NCBI RefSeq assembly: GCF_000168715.1 | Contig: NZ_AASE01000001.1 | Span: 52,152 to 116,151 of the forward strand | DNA: 64,000 nucleotides | Direction: 5' to 3' | Origin: Chlorobium ferrooxidans DSM 13031 | GTDB lineage: Bacteria > Bacteroidota > Chlorobiia > Chlorobiales > Chlorobiaceae | Part shown: positions 25,551 to 35,710 of the stretch, in pieces | Numbering within the stretch: the first letter of the stretch is position 1 | How the letters are laid out: the number at the start of each line of letters is the position of its first letter | Notes under the pieces: model-generated | What the model saw: the letters and a program-made list of their open reading frames with translations, nothing else | Told to the model about the DNA's origin: nothing | Database searches by the model: none | Position numbers and translations under genes: made by a program

Positions 25551-26702
25551 ATGCAGTTTGAAACCATAGCCATTCATGACGGTCAGGCTCCCGACCCCCA
25601 TACCGGATCGGTAACCGTTCCTGTCTACCAGACATCAACCTTCGAGCGGGAAGACCTTGAGCATCACCGTGATTTTTTCTACTCAAGAATAGGCAATCCG
25701 ACAAGAAAAGCGCTTGAGTCAACCCTTGCACTGCTTGAAAACGGCCGATTCGGGCTTGCGTTTGCTTCGGGAGTTGCTGCGACCATGGCGGCACTTCAGG
25801 TGCTCAAACCCGGCGACCATGTTGTGGCAAGCAACGATATCTATGGCGGCTCCTACCGCATCTTTGAGCAGCTCCTTCGTCCATGGGGGGTAACGACAAC
25901 CTATGCGGAGAACGAAACCACCGAAAGCTATGCTGCCTGCATAACACCGGAAACAAAGCTGATCTGGCTGGAAACTCCCTCCAACCCGCTGCTTCAGCTT
26001 TCCGATATCACCGCTCTTTCAGAGCTCGGAAAAAGGCAGGGATTTCTTGTTGCCGTTGACAACACCTTTGCAAGCCCCTACTTTCAGCGCCCCCTTGACC
26101 TCGGGGCGGATATTGTTGTGCACAGCACCACCAAATATCTGGGCGGTCACAGCGACGTGATCGGAGGTGCGGTCATAACCTCGAACCCTGCTCTGCATAC
26201 CATCATAAAAAATTATCAGGCTGCAGCCGGAGCGATACCTGCTCCCTGGGACTGCTGGCTTATCCTTCGCGGACTGAAAACCCTGAAAATCCGCATGAAG
26301 GAGCACGAGGCAAATGCCCTCCATCTTGCCGGGGTTCTTGAGCAACACCCGGCTGTGGAGCGGGTCTTTTACCCCGGTCTTCCCTCCCACCCGCAGCATG
26401 AACTTGCGAAGCAACAGATGAGCGGATTCGGGGGTATGCTGACCATTGCACTCAAAGGAGGACTTCCGGCGGTCAAAACACTGACCGCAAACCTGAAGCT
26501 CTTTATCCTTGCCGACTCTCTCGGCGGAGTGGAGTCGCTCATCGCCTCACCGCCGAAAATGACACTCGGCGCCCTTTCCCCGGAGGAGAGGCGGCGCAGA
26601 AGATGTACCGACAATCTTGTACGGCTCTCTGTCGGTCTTGAAAATGCGGCTGATCTTGAAGCTGACCTCCTGAACGCCCTTGATATCCCCATATCAATTT
26701 GA
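25551..26702 (+). CDS. PLP-dependent transsulfuration enzyme (MetB/MetC/CGL family)
   Basis: A 383-residue Cys/Met-metabolism PLP enzyme, with the PLP lysine in HSTTKYLGGHSDVIGG. It is shorter than MetY and resembles cystathionine gamma-synthase, beta-lyase or gamma-lyase; the sequence does not decide which. The N-terminus FETIAIHDGQAPDPHTGSV and ESLIASPPKMT near the end fit the gamma-synthase or lyase branch. It would link cysteine and homocysteine pools. Its stop overlaps the beginning of the thiS frame. Confidence 0.88.
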   Translation: MQFETIAIHDGQAPDPHTGSVTVPVYQTSTFEREDLEHHRDFFYSRIGNPTRKALESTLALLENGRFGLAFASGVAATMAALQVLKPGDHVVASNDIYGGSYRIFEQLLRPWGVTTTYAENETTESYAACITPETKLIWLETPSNPLLQLSDITALSELGKRQGFLVAVDNTFASPYFQRPLDLGADIVVHSTTKYLGGHSDVIGGAVITSNPALHTIIKNYQAAAGAIPAPWDCWLILRGLKTLKIRMKEHEANALHLAGVLEQHPAVERVFYPGLPSHPQHELAKQQMSGFGGMLTIALKGGLPAVKTLTANLKLFILADSLGGVESLIASPPKMTLGALSPEERRRRRCTDNLVRLSVGLENAADLEADLLNALDIPISI

Positions 26703-26704
26703 CG

Positions 26705-26926
26705 ATGAAAGAAATGGCACAAATGATTACTATTGAGCTGAATGGAAAGGAAGAGCAGCTCCCTTCAGGTTCTGATGTAAACGGGCTGCTCTCAATCATC
26801 GGATCCGACGGAAAAAACGTGGCAGTTTTAGTAAACGACCGGAGCGTCCGCCCCGAAAACCGCTCGACGCACCTCTTGCAGGAAGGTGACCGGGTTGAGA
26901 TACTGATTTTTGCCGGCGGCGGCTAA
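26705..26926 (+). CDS. thiS: Sulfur carrier protein ThiS
   Basis: ThiS carries sulfur as a C-terminal thiocarboxylate for thiazole synthesis. The protein is about 73 residues, with the ubiquitin-like pattern [12 protein letters not shown] and the essential C-terminal glycines (IFAGGG). The ATG at 26705 is used here, and the ATG at 26723 gives the usual ThiS N-terminus and is a good alternative. A TTG at 26699 overlaps the previous stop. It is the first gene of thiS-G-H-F. Confidence 0.88.
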   Translation: MKEMAQMITIELNGKEEQLPSGSDVNGLLSIIGSDGKNVAVLVNDRSVRPENRSTHLLQEGDRVEILIFAGGG

Positions 26927-26951
26927 CCTGCCTCAGACAGACACAACAGTT

Positions 26952-27731
26952 ATGGACTTATTGCAGTTAGGCTCTTACAGCTTTACCTCCCGCCTGATTC
27001 TCGGAACAGGAAAATTCAGCAACGCCAAAGTTATGCTTGAAGCCGTCCGGGCTTCCGGCACCCAGCTTGTCACGGTAGCACTGCGGCGTTTCAACCGCGA
27101 ACAGCTTGAGGACGATCTTTTCGGCCCTCTGAAAGAGCTTTCGGGAATAACCCTGATGCCGAATACATCGGGAGCATCGACCGCAGCCGAAGCTGTCCGT
27201 GCAGCGCATATTGCACGGGAACTATCCGGAAGCCCCTTCATCAAGGTTGAAATTCACCCGAACCCCCAGCACCTGATGCCTGACCCGATAGAAACATACG
27301 AGGCAGCCCGTATTCTGGCCAAGGATGGATTTCTGGTCATGCCCTATATATCAGCAGACCCGGTTCTGGCCAAACGCCTGGAGGATGTCGGCTGTGCTTC
27401 AGTCATGCCGCTCGGCTCGGCAATCGGCAGCGGACAGGGACTTGCTACCGCAGAGATGCTCAATATCATCATCCGCGAAAGCGGTATTCCGGTCATCGTT
27501 GATGCCGGACTCCGCTCACCTTCGGAAGCGGCTGCAGCGATGGAGATGGGATGCGCCGCCGTGCTGGTCAACAGTGCTGTGGCCGTAGCATCGAATCCTC
27601 CTCAGATGGCGGAGGCTTTTGCCGGTGCGGTTGTTGCCGGAAGAAAGGGATTCAATGCCGGACTGATGCAGAAAAGCGGATCCGCCATTGCAACAAGCCC
27701 GCTCACCTCTTTTCTCGGAGCAAAAGCATGA
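26952..27731 (+). CDS. thiG: Thiazole synthase
   Basis: ThiG makes the thiazole phosphate moiety of thiamine from deoxyxylulose phosphate, dehydroglycine and ThiS-bound sulfur. The 259-residue TIM-barrel protein shows [15 protein letters not shown] near the N-terminus, the Schiff-base lysine region [17 protein letters not shown], and [20 protein letters not shown] near the end. The longer frame from 26910 overlaps thiS and is rejected. Its stop overlaps the thiH start. Confidence 0.95.
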   Translation: MDLLQLGSYSFTSRLILGTGKFSNAKVMLEAVRASGTQLVTVALRRFNREQLEDDLFGPLKELSGITLMPNTSGASTAAEAVRAAHIARELSGSPFIKVEIHPNPQHLMPDPIETYEAARILAKDGFLVMPYISADPVLAKRLEDVGCASVMPLGSAIGSGQGLATAEMLNIIIRESGIPVIVDAGLRSPSEAAAAMEMGCAAVLVNSAVAVASNPPQMAEAFAGAVVAGRKGFNAGLMQKSGSAIATSPLTSFLGAKA

Positions 27732-28831
27732 GTAGTGCACCGGAATGGCTGAGTAACGAACAGGAGTCGGCTTCCCTTGCAGCTATGCTTTCGCCCTCTT
27801 CACCACTCTCACTTGAATCACTGGCAGCGGAGTCAAAAGCGATCACCCTGCGCCGTTTCGGACGCACCATTTCGCTCTATGCACCGCTCTACCTCTCAAA
27901 CCACTGCTCAAGTGGCTGTATCTACTGCGGCTTTGCCTCCGACCGAACAACCCTCCGCCGACGGCTTGAGCCGGATGAGATCGAACGGGAGTTGCTCGCC
28001 ATGAAAAAACTCGGCATCAGCGATATACTCCTCCTGACCGGTGAACGGACCAAAGCCGCCGATTTTGATTATCTGCGCCGGGCGGTCGAAATTGCAGCAA
28101 GAAGCACACAGCGGGTCTCGGTCGAAGCCTTTCCCATGAGCGTTGCTGAATACCGCACCCTTGCAGAGTGCGGATGTACCGGTATCACCATCTACCAGGA
28201 GACCTACAACCGTGAGCGCTATGAAGAGCTTCACCGCTGGGGGCCGAAAAAGGATTTTCTTGACCGGCTTGAAACCCCTGCAAGAGCGCTGGAAGGGGGA
28301 ATAAAAACCGTTGGTCTCGGTGTCCTTCTCGGGCTGTCGGAACCGGTGGAAGACGCGCTGATGCTCTACCGGCACGTGCGCCATCTCAGCCGGGCATACT
28401 GGCGAGCAGGCATCTCGGTCTCATTCCCCCGCATGAGGCCGCAAACAGGAGGCTATGAGCCCCCTTTTCCGGTTGATGACCATTTTCTTGCCCGCATGAT
28501 CTTTACCTTCCGTATTGCGCTGCCCGATGTTGAACTGGTGCTTTCAACGAGGGAGAGCGCAGCCTACCGTGACGGCATGGCCGGACTCGGCATAACCCGC
28601 ATGAGCATTGCAAGCCGAACCACAGTTGGCGGTTATGATGAAAACAACACCGATAAGGGCCAGTTCGATGTGTTTGACGATCGCACGGCAGAAGAGTTCT
28701 GCGCCGCACTCCGGGCAAGAGAGATTGAACCGGTATTTAAAAACTGGGAACCGGTTTTCAACGGGCCTTCAGGTACGCAAAGCCGCACATTAACACAGGA
28801 GGGGAACTGCACGCATGCCACTGAACGATAA
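27728..28831 (+). CDS. thiH: 2-iminoacetate synthase (tyrosine lyase)
   Basis: ThiH is a radical SAM enzyme that cleaves tyrosine to dehydroglycine for thiazole formation. The 367-residue protein has CX3CX2C in [12 protein letters not shown], and [16 protein letters not shown] and [21 protein letters not shown] downstream are typical. The ATG at 27728 lies inside the thiG stop (ATGA), which fixes the start. Use of ThiH rather than the oxygen-dependent ThiO fits an anaerobe. Confidence 0.94.
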   Translation: MSSAPEWLSNEQESASLAAMLSPSSPLSLESLAAESKAITLRRFGRTISLYAPLYLSNHCSSGCIYCGFASDRTTLRRRLEPDEIERELLAMKKLGISDILLLTGERTKAADFDYLRRAVEIAARSTQRVSVEAFPMSVAEYRTLAECGCTGITIYQETYNRERYEELHRWGPKKDFLDRLETPARALEGGIKTVGLGVLLGLSEPVEDALMLYRHVRHLSRAYWRAGISVSFPRMRPQTGGYEPPFPVDDHFLARMIFTFRIALPDVELVLSTRESAAYRDGMAGLGITRMSIASRTTVGGYDENNTDKGQFDVFDDRTAEEFCAALRAREIEPVFKNWEPVFNGPSGTQSRTLTQEGNCTHATER

Positions 28832-29558
28832 CCAGCGCCAGCGCTACCTGCGCCACCTCTCACTTCAGGAGATTGGCGAAGCAGGGCAGGAAAAACTGTT
28901 ACAGGCAAAAGTACTCGTGGTCGGAGCCGGAGGTCTTGGCTCACCGGCGGCATTTTATCTCGCAGCAGCCGGTATCGGCTCGCTCGGAATTATGGATGGC
29001 GACACGGTGGAGTTGAGCAACCTGCAGCGCCAGATCCTGCATACGACAGCTTCACTCGGAGAAGAGAAAGTGAACTCGGCAGCCGAACGGATTAACGCTC
29101 TTGACCCTGACATCCGCCTCTCACTCTACCCCTTCCGGTTGACCGAAGAGAACGCCCCGGAACTCCTTGCCGGTTTCGACTTTGTGCTTGACGCAACGGA
29201 CAATTTCGAATCAAAGTTCCTGATCGCAAAGGCCTGCCACCAAGCGGCAAAGCCCTACTCCCATGCCGGAATCCGGCAGTTCTATGGCCAGATGATGACG
29301 GTTCATCCCGGAAAAACCGCCTGCTACCACTGCGTTTTTCATGAAGAGGGAGTTCCTGCGGCCTCCACACCATCCGGCCCCATCGGAGCACTCCCCGGCG
29401 TCATCGGCTCCATGCAGGCTATCGAAGCAATAAAATATATCCTCTCCATCGGAAAACCTCTCGTCAACACACTCCTGACATACGACTCACTCTCGACAGA
29501 GATCCGCAAAGTACCACTGAGCCGCGACCCCCACTGCCCGCTCTGCGGAACTGCGTAG
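28815..29558 (+). CDS. thiF: ThiF/MoeB/HesA-family adenylyltransferase
   Basis: Activates the C-terminus of ThiS (or of MoaD-like proteins) by adenylation before sulfur is added. The 247-residue protein has the nucleotide-binding VVGAGGLGSPAAFYLAAAG, the conserved DGDTVELSNLQRQ, and two CX2C zinc pairs (CYHC and CPLC). Its start lies 17 bases inside thiH. MoeB is closely related, so the exact partner is inferred from position behind thiS-G-H. Last gene of the block. Confidence 0.88.
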   Translation: MPLNDNQRQRYLRHLSLQEIGEAGQEKLLQAKVLVVGAGGLGSPAAFYLAAAGIGSLGIMDGDTVELSNLQRQILHTTASLGEEKVNSAAERINALDPDIRLSLYPFRLTEENAPELLAGFDFVLDATDNFESKFLIAKACHQAAKPYSHAGIRQFYGQMMTVHPGKTACYHCVFHEEGVPAASTPSGPIGALPGVIGSMQAIEAIKYILSIGKPLVNTLLTYDSLSTEIRKVPLSRDPHCPLCGTA

Positions 29559-29625
29559 ACTGTTCATATAGCTCTCGTAAAACCAGACGCAAAACCTCAC
29601 AAAAACGGAAAACAAGAGATAAAAA

Positions 29626-29880
29626 TCATGCCCGCCTGATAAGTCTGATCAGTAACAGCAGCACCACAGCTCCTATCGTTGCTGACACTATTATACCAGC
29701 TAAACCGCCGCCCAGACTTACTCCAAGCACTCTGAAAAGGTACCCTCCTAAAATTGCTCCGATAATACCAACAACAATATCACCAAGAAGGCCAAAGCCA
29801 TACCCTTTCACAATAAGACCAGCCAACCAGCCGGCCAATGCTCCGATCAAAATAAAAATCAACAATGCTGTAGTGCTCAT
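29626..29880 (-). CDS. GlsB/YeaQ/YmgE-family membrane protein
   Basis: An 84-residue, glycine-rich membrane protein of the transglycosylase-associated (GlsB/YeaQ) family. It has three hydrophobic segments (LLIFILIGALAGWLAGLI, LGDIVVGIIGAILGGYLF, GIIVSATIGAVVLLLLIR). It is linked to envelope stress in other bacteria; its biochemical role is not known. The start at 29880 has an excellent Shine-Dalgarno sequence (GGGGAGGAGG). It converges with thiF and probably has its own promoter. Confidence 0.88.
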   Translation of the reverse strand: MSTTALLIFILIGALAGWLAGLIVKGYGFGLLGDIVVGIIGAILGGYLFRVLGVSLGGGLAGIIVSATIGAVVLLLLIRLIRRA

Positions 29881-30055
29881 AACCTCCTCCCCTTTATTAT
29901 CTGTCGTTATGATCCAAATCATGACAAATAATACGAACAACGGTTTAACAGCTTAAATTCCCAAAACGAAGGGGGAGATGATCGACTTCATGCCCGCAAT
30001 AAGATAGTGAGCTCTGTGCAGGTAAAGCTCCGGAAGAGCGCCATGTCGGCAGGAG

Positions 30056-30072
30056 TCCCGACAGGATCGGGA
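30056..30072 (-). other. Hairpin directly after hypE
   Basis: TCCCGA (30056-30061) and TCGGGA (30067-30072) form a six-base stem two bases beyond the hypE stop. No T-run follows on the minus strand, so termination is only possible. Confidence 0.3.
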
Positions 30073-30073
30073 G

Positions 30074-31117
30074 TCAGCAGATGCGTGGAAGCTGTTCGCC
30101 GAGGGGAAGATCGACAATGCGGCGGCTGCCGAATGCGGTTCGCATGACTACCATGCCGTGGTGGTCGTCAACAACCGTGCCGATAATGACGGCATCCCGA
30201 CCCTCTTCGGTAGCGCGCATCACCTCAAGAACCCTGTCGGCATCTTTTGAGGCAACTGCCAGCACCAGTTTACCTTCGTTTGCAACATGGAGAGGATCAA
30301 TCCCGAGCAGTTCACAGGCTCCCCGCACATCGGGTTTTACCGGAATGGCGGTCTCGTTGATCTCAATGCCGACTGATGAGGCTGCGGCAAGTTCGTTAAG
30401 CGTGGCGGCCACACCGCCTCTTGTCGGGTCACGCATGGCATGAACCCCGGGCACAGCATCAAGAACCTCAGCAATCATACTGTTAAGAGAAGCACTGTCA
30501 CTCTTGATTGTCGACTGAAATGAGAGATTTTGACGGGAGGTCATGATCGCCATGCCATGATCCCCGACCGATCCTGAAAGAATGAGGCTGTCCCCCGGCT
30601 TCAGGTTGCGGCAGGAGAGATCCACACCCTCCCTGATGGCGCCAACCCCCGCTGTATTGATAAAGATCCTGTCACACTGCCCTTTGCCGACAACCTTGGT
30701 ATCGCCGGTGACAATCATCACTCCGGCTTTCAGGGCTGCTGCAGCCATACTCATGACAATGGTTTCAAGATCGGCAAGCGGAAACCCCTCCTCAAGCACA
30801 AAGCCCGCGCTGAGGTAGAGGGGCCGGGCACCGCCTACGGCCAGATCGTTGACCGTACCATTGACCGCAAGCTCGCCGATATTGCCACCGGGAAAAAAAA
30901 CCGGACTCACCACATAGGTATCGGTTGAAAAGGCTGTTCGACCGGGGGGGAGATCAAGCTTTGCCTGATCGTCAAGCAGATCAAGAAAATGGTTGTGCAG
31001 ATGCGGCATGAATACCCGCTGCATAAGTACCTGAGACAGCCTTCCACCCGCTCCATGCGCCATCTGGACGGTTTCATGCTGTGTAATGGGAGCCGGACAG
31101 ACCGGTGCAATTGTCAT
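30074..31117 (-). CDS. hypE: Hydrogenase maturation protein HypE
   Basis: HypE dehydrates the carbamoyl group placed on its C-terminal cysteine to form the cyanide ligand of [NiFe]-hydrogenase. The 347-residue protein has the AIR-synthase-like fold ([42 protein letters not shown]) and ends in PRIC, with the required terminal cysteine. Its ATG overlaps the hypD stop. It is the last gene of hypABFCDE. Confidence 0.95.
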   Translation of the reverse strand: MTIAPVCPAPITQHETVQMAHGAGGRLSQVLMQRVFMPHLHNHFLDLLDDQAKLDLPPGRTAFSTDTYVVSPVFFPGGNIGELAVNGTVNDLAVGGARPLYLSAGFVLEEGFPLADLETIVMSMAAAALKAGVMIVTGDTKVVGKGQCDRIFINTAGVGAIREGVDLSCRNLKPGDSLILSGSVGDHGMAIMTSRQNLSFQSTIKSDSASLNSMIAEVLDAVPGVHAMRDPTRGGVAATLNELAAASSVGIEINETAIPVKPDVRGACELLGIDPLHVANEGKLVLAVASKDADRVLEVMRATEEGRDAVIIGTVVDDHHGMVVMRTAFGSRRIVDLPLGEQLPRIC

Positions 31118-32223
31118 GGAGTGAAGTTCCTGTGATAGTTATAATATGCGGCACACGCTCCTTCGGAAGAGACCATGGTCGCTCCGAGAGGATGTTCAGG
31201 GGTACACTCTTTTGCAAATGCCGGACACCCGTCAGGCTTGAGCGCACCCTGAAGAACCCGACCGCTCATGCAGAGCGGTGATTCCGATGCACAGATATGG
31301 GAAACATTGAACTTTTTTTCAGCATCAAAGCGAGCGTAGGCATCTCTCAATCCAAAACCGCTCGCCGGAATCATGCCGATACCGCGCCACTGCCGGTCGA
31401 TCACCTCAAACACGTTACGGATAATCTCTGTGGCCGCCCGGTTCCCCTCACGGCTCACCACCCGGGCGTAGCGGTTGACCACCTCCGCCCTGCCAACTTC
31501 AAGCTGTTCGACCGTTGCAAGAATTCCGGCAAGAAGATCAACCGGTTCAAAACCGGTAGGAACAATCGGCACATGAAACTCTTGCGCTACAGGCTCATAC
31601 TCTTCATATCCCATCACAGCGCAGACATGACCGGCGGCAAGGAAGCCCTGAACCCGGTTTCCGGGAGAGGAGAGAATAGCCCGCATGGCCGGTGGAACCA
31701 TGACCTGACTCACCAGAACACTGAAGTTCTCAACACCTTCTCTTGCGGCCTGCCAGACCGCCATGGCATTGGCCGGTGCCGTGGTTTCAAAGCCTACCGC
31801 AAAAAAGACCACCTCTTTTTGTGGATTGTCGCGGGCTATCTGCAGGGCATCCAGCGGTGAAAAAACAATGCGCACATCCCCTCCTTCACTGCGCACCATA
31901 AAGAGATCCCTTGAGCTGCCGGGAACACGGAGCATATCGCCGAAACTGGTAAAAATCACCTCTTTTTCAGCGGCAATGGCAAGCGCCCGCTCAATGGATT
32001 CAAGCGGAGTAACACAGACAGGACATCCCGGCCCGTGTACCAGCTCTATGGCGTCAGGCAGCAGTTGATCAATGCCGTTGCGGATAATCGAATGGGTCTG
32101 GCCGCCGCAGATCTCCATGATGGTCCATGGCCGTGTGGTAACTCTGTGGATCGCGGCCAGAAGATTACGGGCAAGCTGCGGGTCACGGTATTCGTCAATA
32201 TATTTCATAACAACCTGCGTCAA
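31114..32223 (-). CDS. hypD: Hydrogenase maturation protein HypD
   Basis: HypD, with HypC, is the scaffold on which the Fe(CN)2CO group of [NiFe]-hydrogenase is assembled. The 369-residue protein has [20 protein letters not shown] and [10 protein letters not shown], and holds a [4Fe-4S] cluster in its C-terminal part. Its first bases overlap hypC and its end overlaps hypE, so hypC-D-E are translationally coupled. Confidence 0.95.
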   Translation of the reverse strand: MTQVVMKYIDEYRDPQLARNLLAAIHRVTTRPWTIMEICGGQTHSIIRNGIDQLLPDAIELVHGPGCPVCVTPLESIERALAIAAEKEVIFTSFGDMLRVPGSSRDLFMVRSEGGDVRIVFSPLDALQIARDNPQKEVVFFAVGFETTAPANAMAVWQAAREGVENFSVLVSQVMVPPAMRAILSSPGNRVQGFLAAGHVCAVMGYEEYEPVAQEFHVPIVPTGFEPVDLLAGILATVEQLEVGRAEVVNRYARVVSREGNRAATEIIRNVFEVIDRQWRGIGMIPASGFGLRDAYARFDAEKKFNVSHICASESPLCMSGRVLQGALKPDGCPAFAKECTPEHPLGATMVSSEGACAAYYNYHRNFTP

Positions 32224-32492
32224 ACATCCCCGGATGAAGGCGAATCTTCAAGAGGTTCAAACGCCCCTTTCTCAACCAGCTCCGCCCAGAGTTTCAGGCT
32301 TTCTGCAGCTTCATCCTCATCGATGATTTTCAGGGCAAACCCTGCATGGACAATGGTATAATTACCAACCTGAATTTCCGGCACATACTCAAGACATGCT
32401 CTTGTTCTGGCACCGTTCACATCGATCGTGCCCATTTTAAGGCCGTTTTCAGAGCTGATTTCAAGAAGTTTTCCGGGAATAGCGAGGCACAT
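32220..32492 (-). CDS. hypC: Hydrogenase maturation chaperone HypC
   Basis: A 90-residue HypC/HupF protein beginning with the invariant MCLAIPGK; Cys2 binds the iron-cyanide group passed from HypD. The middle ([21 protein letters not shown]) is typical. It follows hypF after about 100 bases that contain a short tandem repeat, and its end overlaps hypD. Confidence 0.94.
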   Translation of the reverse strand: MCLAIPGKLLEISSENGLKMGTIDVNGARTRACLEYVPEIQVGNYTIVHAGFALKIIDEDEAAESLKLWAELVEKGAFEPLEDSPSSGDV

Positions 32493-32537
32493 TGCTGCTG
32501 TTGGTTTGGTTTAATTGGGGAAAGATAATAATAAAAC

Positions 32538-32573
32538 AAGGACAATAAGGACTACAGGGACAGCAAGGACAAA
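32538..32573. repeat. Four degenerate nine-base repeats (GGAC type)
   Basis: Four nine-base units stand in a row between hypF and hypC: AAGGACAAT, AAGGACTAC, AGGGACAGC and AAGGACAAA. A similar array, reading GTCC on the plus strand, is at 38262-38312. Both are intergenic. Function unknown. Confidence 0.6.
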
Positions 32574-32589
32574 GAATAAGAGAGAAGAA

Positions 32590-34920
32590 CTAATGAACTC
32601 CTCGATAGTTTCCTTTGAGGTATTCGCGGCCGATCATGGCCTGACCGAGAGAGAGGCCTCCGTCATTTGAGGGAACAAGAGAGTGTGCAAGCACCCGGTA
32701 CCCTCCGGCTTCAAGCTCCCGGATCAATGTTTCAAAAAGAAGCGCATTCTGGAAAACTCCGCCGCTCAGGGCGACGGTTTTTATTCCGGTTGCCATTGAA
32801 GCCCTGGCGATAATCTCCTGAAAACAGTCAAGAAGAGTCCGGTGGAAGCGGCGGCTGATTTCAGCAACACTCACGCCATGGAGTACTGCTGCCGCCGCAT
32901 CGCGGACAATCGGTGAAACAAGCATGATCCAGCGTCCGTTTTCCTCCTGAAGCCCGTAACTGAATGCGCTGTCGCCTGCGCTGCCCCCTGCTGCATGCGT
33001 CAGTGCAACTGCGGCCTCTCCCTCATAGCTGATCTCTCCCTTCAAGCCACAAAGAGCCGCAATGGCGTCGAACAGTCTTCCACAACTCGATGTTTCGTAA
33101 ATACCAACCTGCTTTTCGAGTAGTTCTACTACCGGTTCAATGCTTCTCCCCTTCATAAACGGCAGTTCAGGCATCTCCGAAAAGCTTCTGAACAGGTAGC
33201 CGACCGCAGCCCGCCATGGCTGCATGATGGCCGCTTCCCCACCGGGCAGGGGCATGGGTTCCAGGGAAGCAAACCGTTCAGCTCCGCCGCAGTCGCCAAC
33301 AAGCAGCTCTCCGCCCCAGATCCTGCCGTCAAAGCCGTAACCTGTTCCGTCAAGGATAAGCCCGATTGCCGGTCCCTCCTCTCTCTGTTCGGCAAGGCAG
33401 GATGCAAGGTGTGCATGATGATGCTGAACACCAAGCCGGGGGAGTTCCTGCCGGGCTGCCCAGAGCGTTGTCATGTAGTCAGGATGCAGGTCATGCACCA
33501 CAAGTTCGGGTGATACCTGAAAAAGATGCTGAAGATGGCGGGCAACATGTTCGAAATGACGATAGGACTCAAAGTTTTTCATGTCGCCGATATGCTGGCT
33601 CAGAATAGCATGGGAGTCCTTCAGAAGAGCGATGGTGTTTTTCAGCTCACCTCCGGTTCCAAGAACAGAGGGGCCACTCTCCCGAAGGTAGACCGGTGCG
33701 GGAACATATCCTCTGCTTCGCCGTAACTGTCGGAGCTTGCCCGAAAGGTGAATGGTTACCGAGTCATCACACTTCAGATAGATCGGCCGGTTATGCAGAA
33801 GAAAGGCATCGGCAATACCCTGGAGTCTCTTGACCGCATCATCATTTTCACTTGTAATAGGCTCCTCACTGAAATTCGCGCTGGTCATCACGAGAACCTC
33901 CGGACTCCCGTCGAACAGAAGCGCATGCAGGGGTGAATACGCAAGCATAACGCCAAGCCGGTCACTCTCTGGAGCCACAGAGGGTGCAAGAGCAGTGCCA
34001 TCCCGCTTTTTAAGGAGTACAATCGGCGCTTCCGCTGCGTTAAGCGCAGCAAGTTCACCGTCACTCAGCTCGCAATATCTGCCAGTAATCACAGCGTCAC
34101 GCATCATCACGGCAAAAGGTTTGGCCTCGCGACCCTTTCTCGCTCTGAGCCGCCGGACCGCATCCTCGTTGGATGCATCAACAGCCAGATGAAATCCCCC
34201 CACTCCCTTCAGGGCAATAATACCACCGCTACGGAGAATTGTGGAGGTTTCCGCCAGAACATCATCAGCGACAGAAGTTCTGCCCGATGCATCAACTAAC
34301 TGGAGTGCCGGCCCGCAAACCGGACAGGCTGTCGGTTCCGCATGAAAACGGCGGTCAAGTGGATCCCGGTACTCACACTCACACTCCCCGCACATCGCAA
34401 AGGTGTGCATGGAGGTGAACGGACGATCATAGGGAAGCCTGCTTACTATGGTATAGCGGGGGCCGCAGTTGGTGCAGTTGATGAACGGGTATCGAAACCG
34501 GCGGTTTGCCGGATCGAAGAGCTCTTTCCGGCACTCTTCGCAGAGAGCAATGTCCGGCGGGATGAGTGTTTCTACCTCACTTCCGGCACTGGAATATCCG
34601 ATAACAAAATTCTCTTCAGGGAGAGAATCAATGAGCTTCTCCTCCACTGTTTCTATCCTTGCAAGCGGAGGAGCATCCTGGCGAACCGCATGGCTGAAGA
34701 GGTCAAGAAGGGGTGATGCACCCTGCACCTCAATCAATACTCCCGATGGCGTGTTCCTGATAAACCCTTTCAGCCCTGACGAGACTGCAAGGCGGTAGAC
34801 AAACGGCCGAAACCCTACCCCCTGCACGATACCACTGATACTGATACGCCTCCTCTCTTCAACGGCGACAGTCGCGCTATTCAGCGCTGTTTCAGTTTGC
34901 TTTCGATCCACTGCTGCCAT
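32590..34920 (-). CDS. hypF: Carbamoyltransferase HypF
   Basis: HypF turns carbamoyl phosphate into the carbamoyl group loaded on HypE. The 776-residue protein has all expected domains: an acylphosphatase-like N-terminus (ISGIVQGVGFRPFVYRLAV), two zinc fingers (CEEC...CTNC and CGEC...CPVC), a YrdC-like domain, and a Kae1-like C-terminal domain with HHHAHLASCL. Its start overlaps the end of hypB by 40 bases. No structural hydrogenase gene is in the window. Confidence 0.95.
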   Translation of the reverse strand: MAAVDRKQTETALNSATVAVEERRRISISGIVQGVGFRPFVYRLAVSSGLKGFIRNTPSGVLIEVQGASPLLDLFSHAVRQDAPPLARIETVEEKLIDSLPEENFVIGYSSAGSEVETLIPPDIALCEECRKELFDPANRRFRYPFINCTNCGPRYTIVSRLPYDRPFTSMHTFAMCGECECEYRDPLDRRFHAEPTACPVCGPALQLVDASGRTSVADDVLAETSTILRSGGIIALKGVGGFHLAVDASNEDAVRRLRARKGREAKPFAVMMRDAVITGRYCELSDGELAALNAAEAPIVLLKKRDGTALAPSVAPESDRLGVMLAYSPLHALLFDGSPEVLVMTSANFSEEPITSENDDAVKRLQGIADAFLLHNRPIYLKCDDSVTIHLSGKLRQLRRSRGYVPAPVYLRESGPSVLGTGGELKNTIALLKDSHAILSQHIGDMKNFESYRHFEHVARHLQHLFQVSPELVVHDLHPDYMTTLWAARQELPRLGVQHHHAHLASCLAEQREEGPAIGLILDGTGYGFDGRIWGGELLVGDCGGAERFASLEPMPLPGGEAAIMQPWRAAVGYLFRSFSEMPELPFMKGRSIEPVVELLEKQVGIYETSSCGRLFDAIAALCGLKGEISYEGEAAVALTHAAGGSAGDSAFSYGLQEENGRWIMLVSPIVRDAAAAVLHGVSVAEISRRFHRTLLDCFQEIIARASMATGIKTVALSGGVFQNALLFETLIRELEAGGYRVLAHSLVPSNDGGLSLGQAMIGREYLKGNYRGVH

Positions 34921-35705
34921 ACTTCAAGCCCTTCGCCGGTTTTAGCTGACACTTCCATCCATTCGAGATGGTGATTAACACGAAGAGCATTCTCCCTGCA
35001 CTTCCGGACATCAAAATCAACATAGGGAAGAAGATCAATTTTGTTAAGAATGCAGAGATCCGCTTCATGAAACATATTCGGGTACTTCAACGGCTTGTCG
35101 TCACCCTCGGTAACACTGATAACAACCACTTTCAGTGCTTCTCCGAGATCAAACATAGCCGGACAGACAAGATTGCCGACATTCTCGATACAAAGCAGAG
35201 AGTTGTTCTGCAACTCAAGCTCCTTCACTGCACGGTTGATCATCATCGCATCAAGATGACATCCGGAACCGGTATTGACCTGAATGACCGGGACTCCAAG
35301 TGCATGAATCCGATCAGCATCATTGGTGGTCTGCTGGTCACCCTCTATAACGGCAACCGGAGAGTGCGGAAGAATCAAGGGAATGATTTTTTCCAGCAGA
35401 GTGGTTTTTCCTGAACCGGGAGAGCTCAGAAAATTAAGCGCAAAGATGTTTCGTGCCTCAAAAAATCCACGGTTTCTTTCAGCCAGAAGATTGTTCTTCA
35501 GGAGAACATCCTGCTCAAGCAGAACCTTCCTGTTGCTGCCCTCTTCATGGTGATGGTGATGCGTGTGGTCATGACTGTGAGCCTCATCATGGCTATGGAT
35601 AGCGCTTTCGTGATCGCTCTCGACGATATGTAGATGGTAACCGGTCTCACCGGGCTTACGGAGCACCACCCCGCCCTCGGTTGAACAGCCGCAGGTATCG
35701 CACAT
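34881..35705 (-). CDS. hypB: Hydrogenase nickel incorporation GTPase HypB
   Basis: HypB is the GTPase that helps HypA insert nickel into hydrogenase. The start at 35705 gives the usual MCDTCGCST opening, with its high-affinity nickel site. A histidine-rich stretch (HSHDEAHSHDHTHHHHHEE, about residues 30-50) can store nickel. The P-loop SSPGSGKTT and guanine-binding NKIDL follow. The open frame further upstream is rejected because it reads through hypA. It lies five bases after hypA. Confidence 0.95.
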   Translation of the reverse strand: MCDTCGCSTEGGVVLRKPGETGYHLHIVESDHESAIHSHDEAHSHDHTHHHHHEEGSNRKVLLEQDVLLKNNLLAERNRGFFEARNIFALNFLSSPGSGKTTLLEKIIPLILPHSPVAVIEGDQQTTNDADRIHALGVPVIQVNTGSGCHLDAMMINRAVKELELQNNSLLCIENVGNLVCPAMFDLGEALKVVVISVTEGDDKPLKYPNMFHEADLCILNKIDLLPYVDFDVRKCRENALRVNHHLEWMEVSAKTGEGLEVWQQWIESKLKQR

Positions 35706-35710
35706 AGGTA

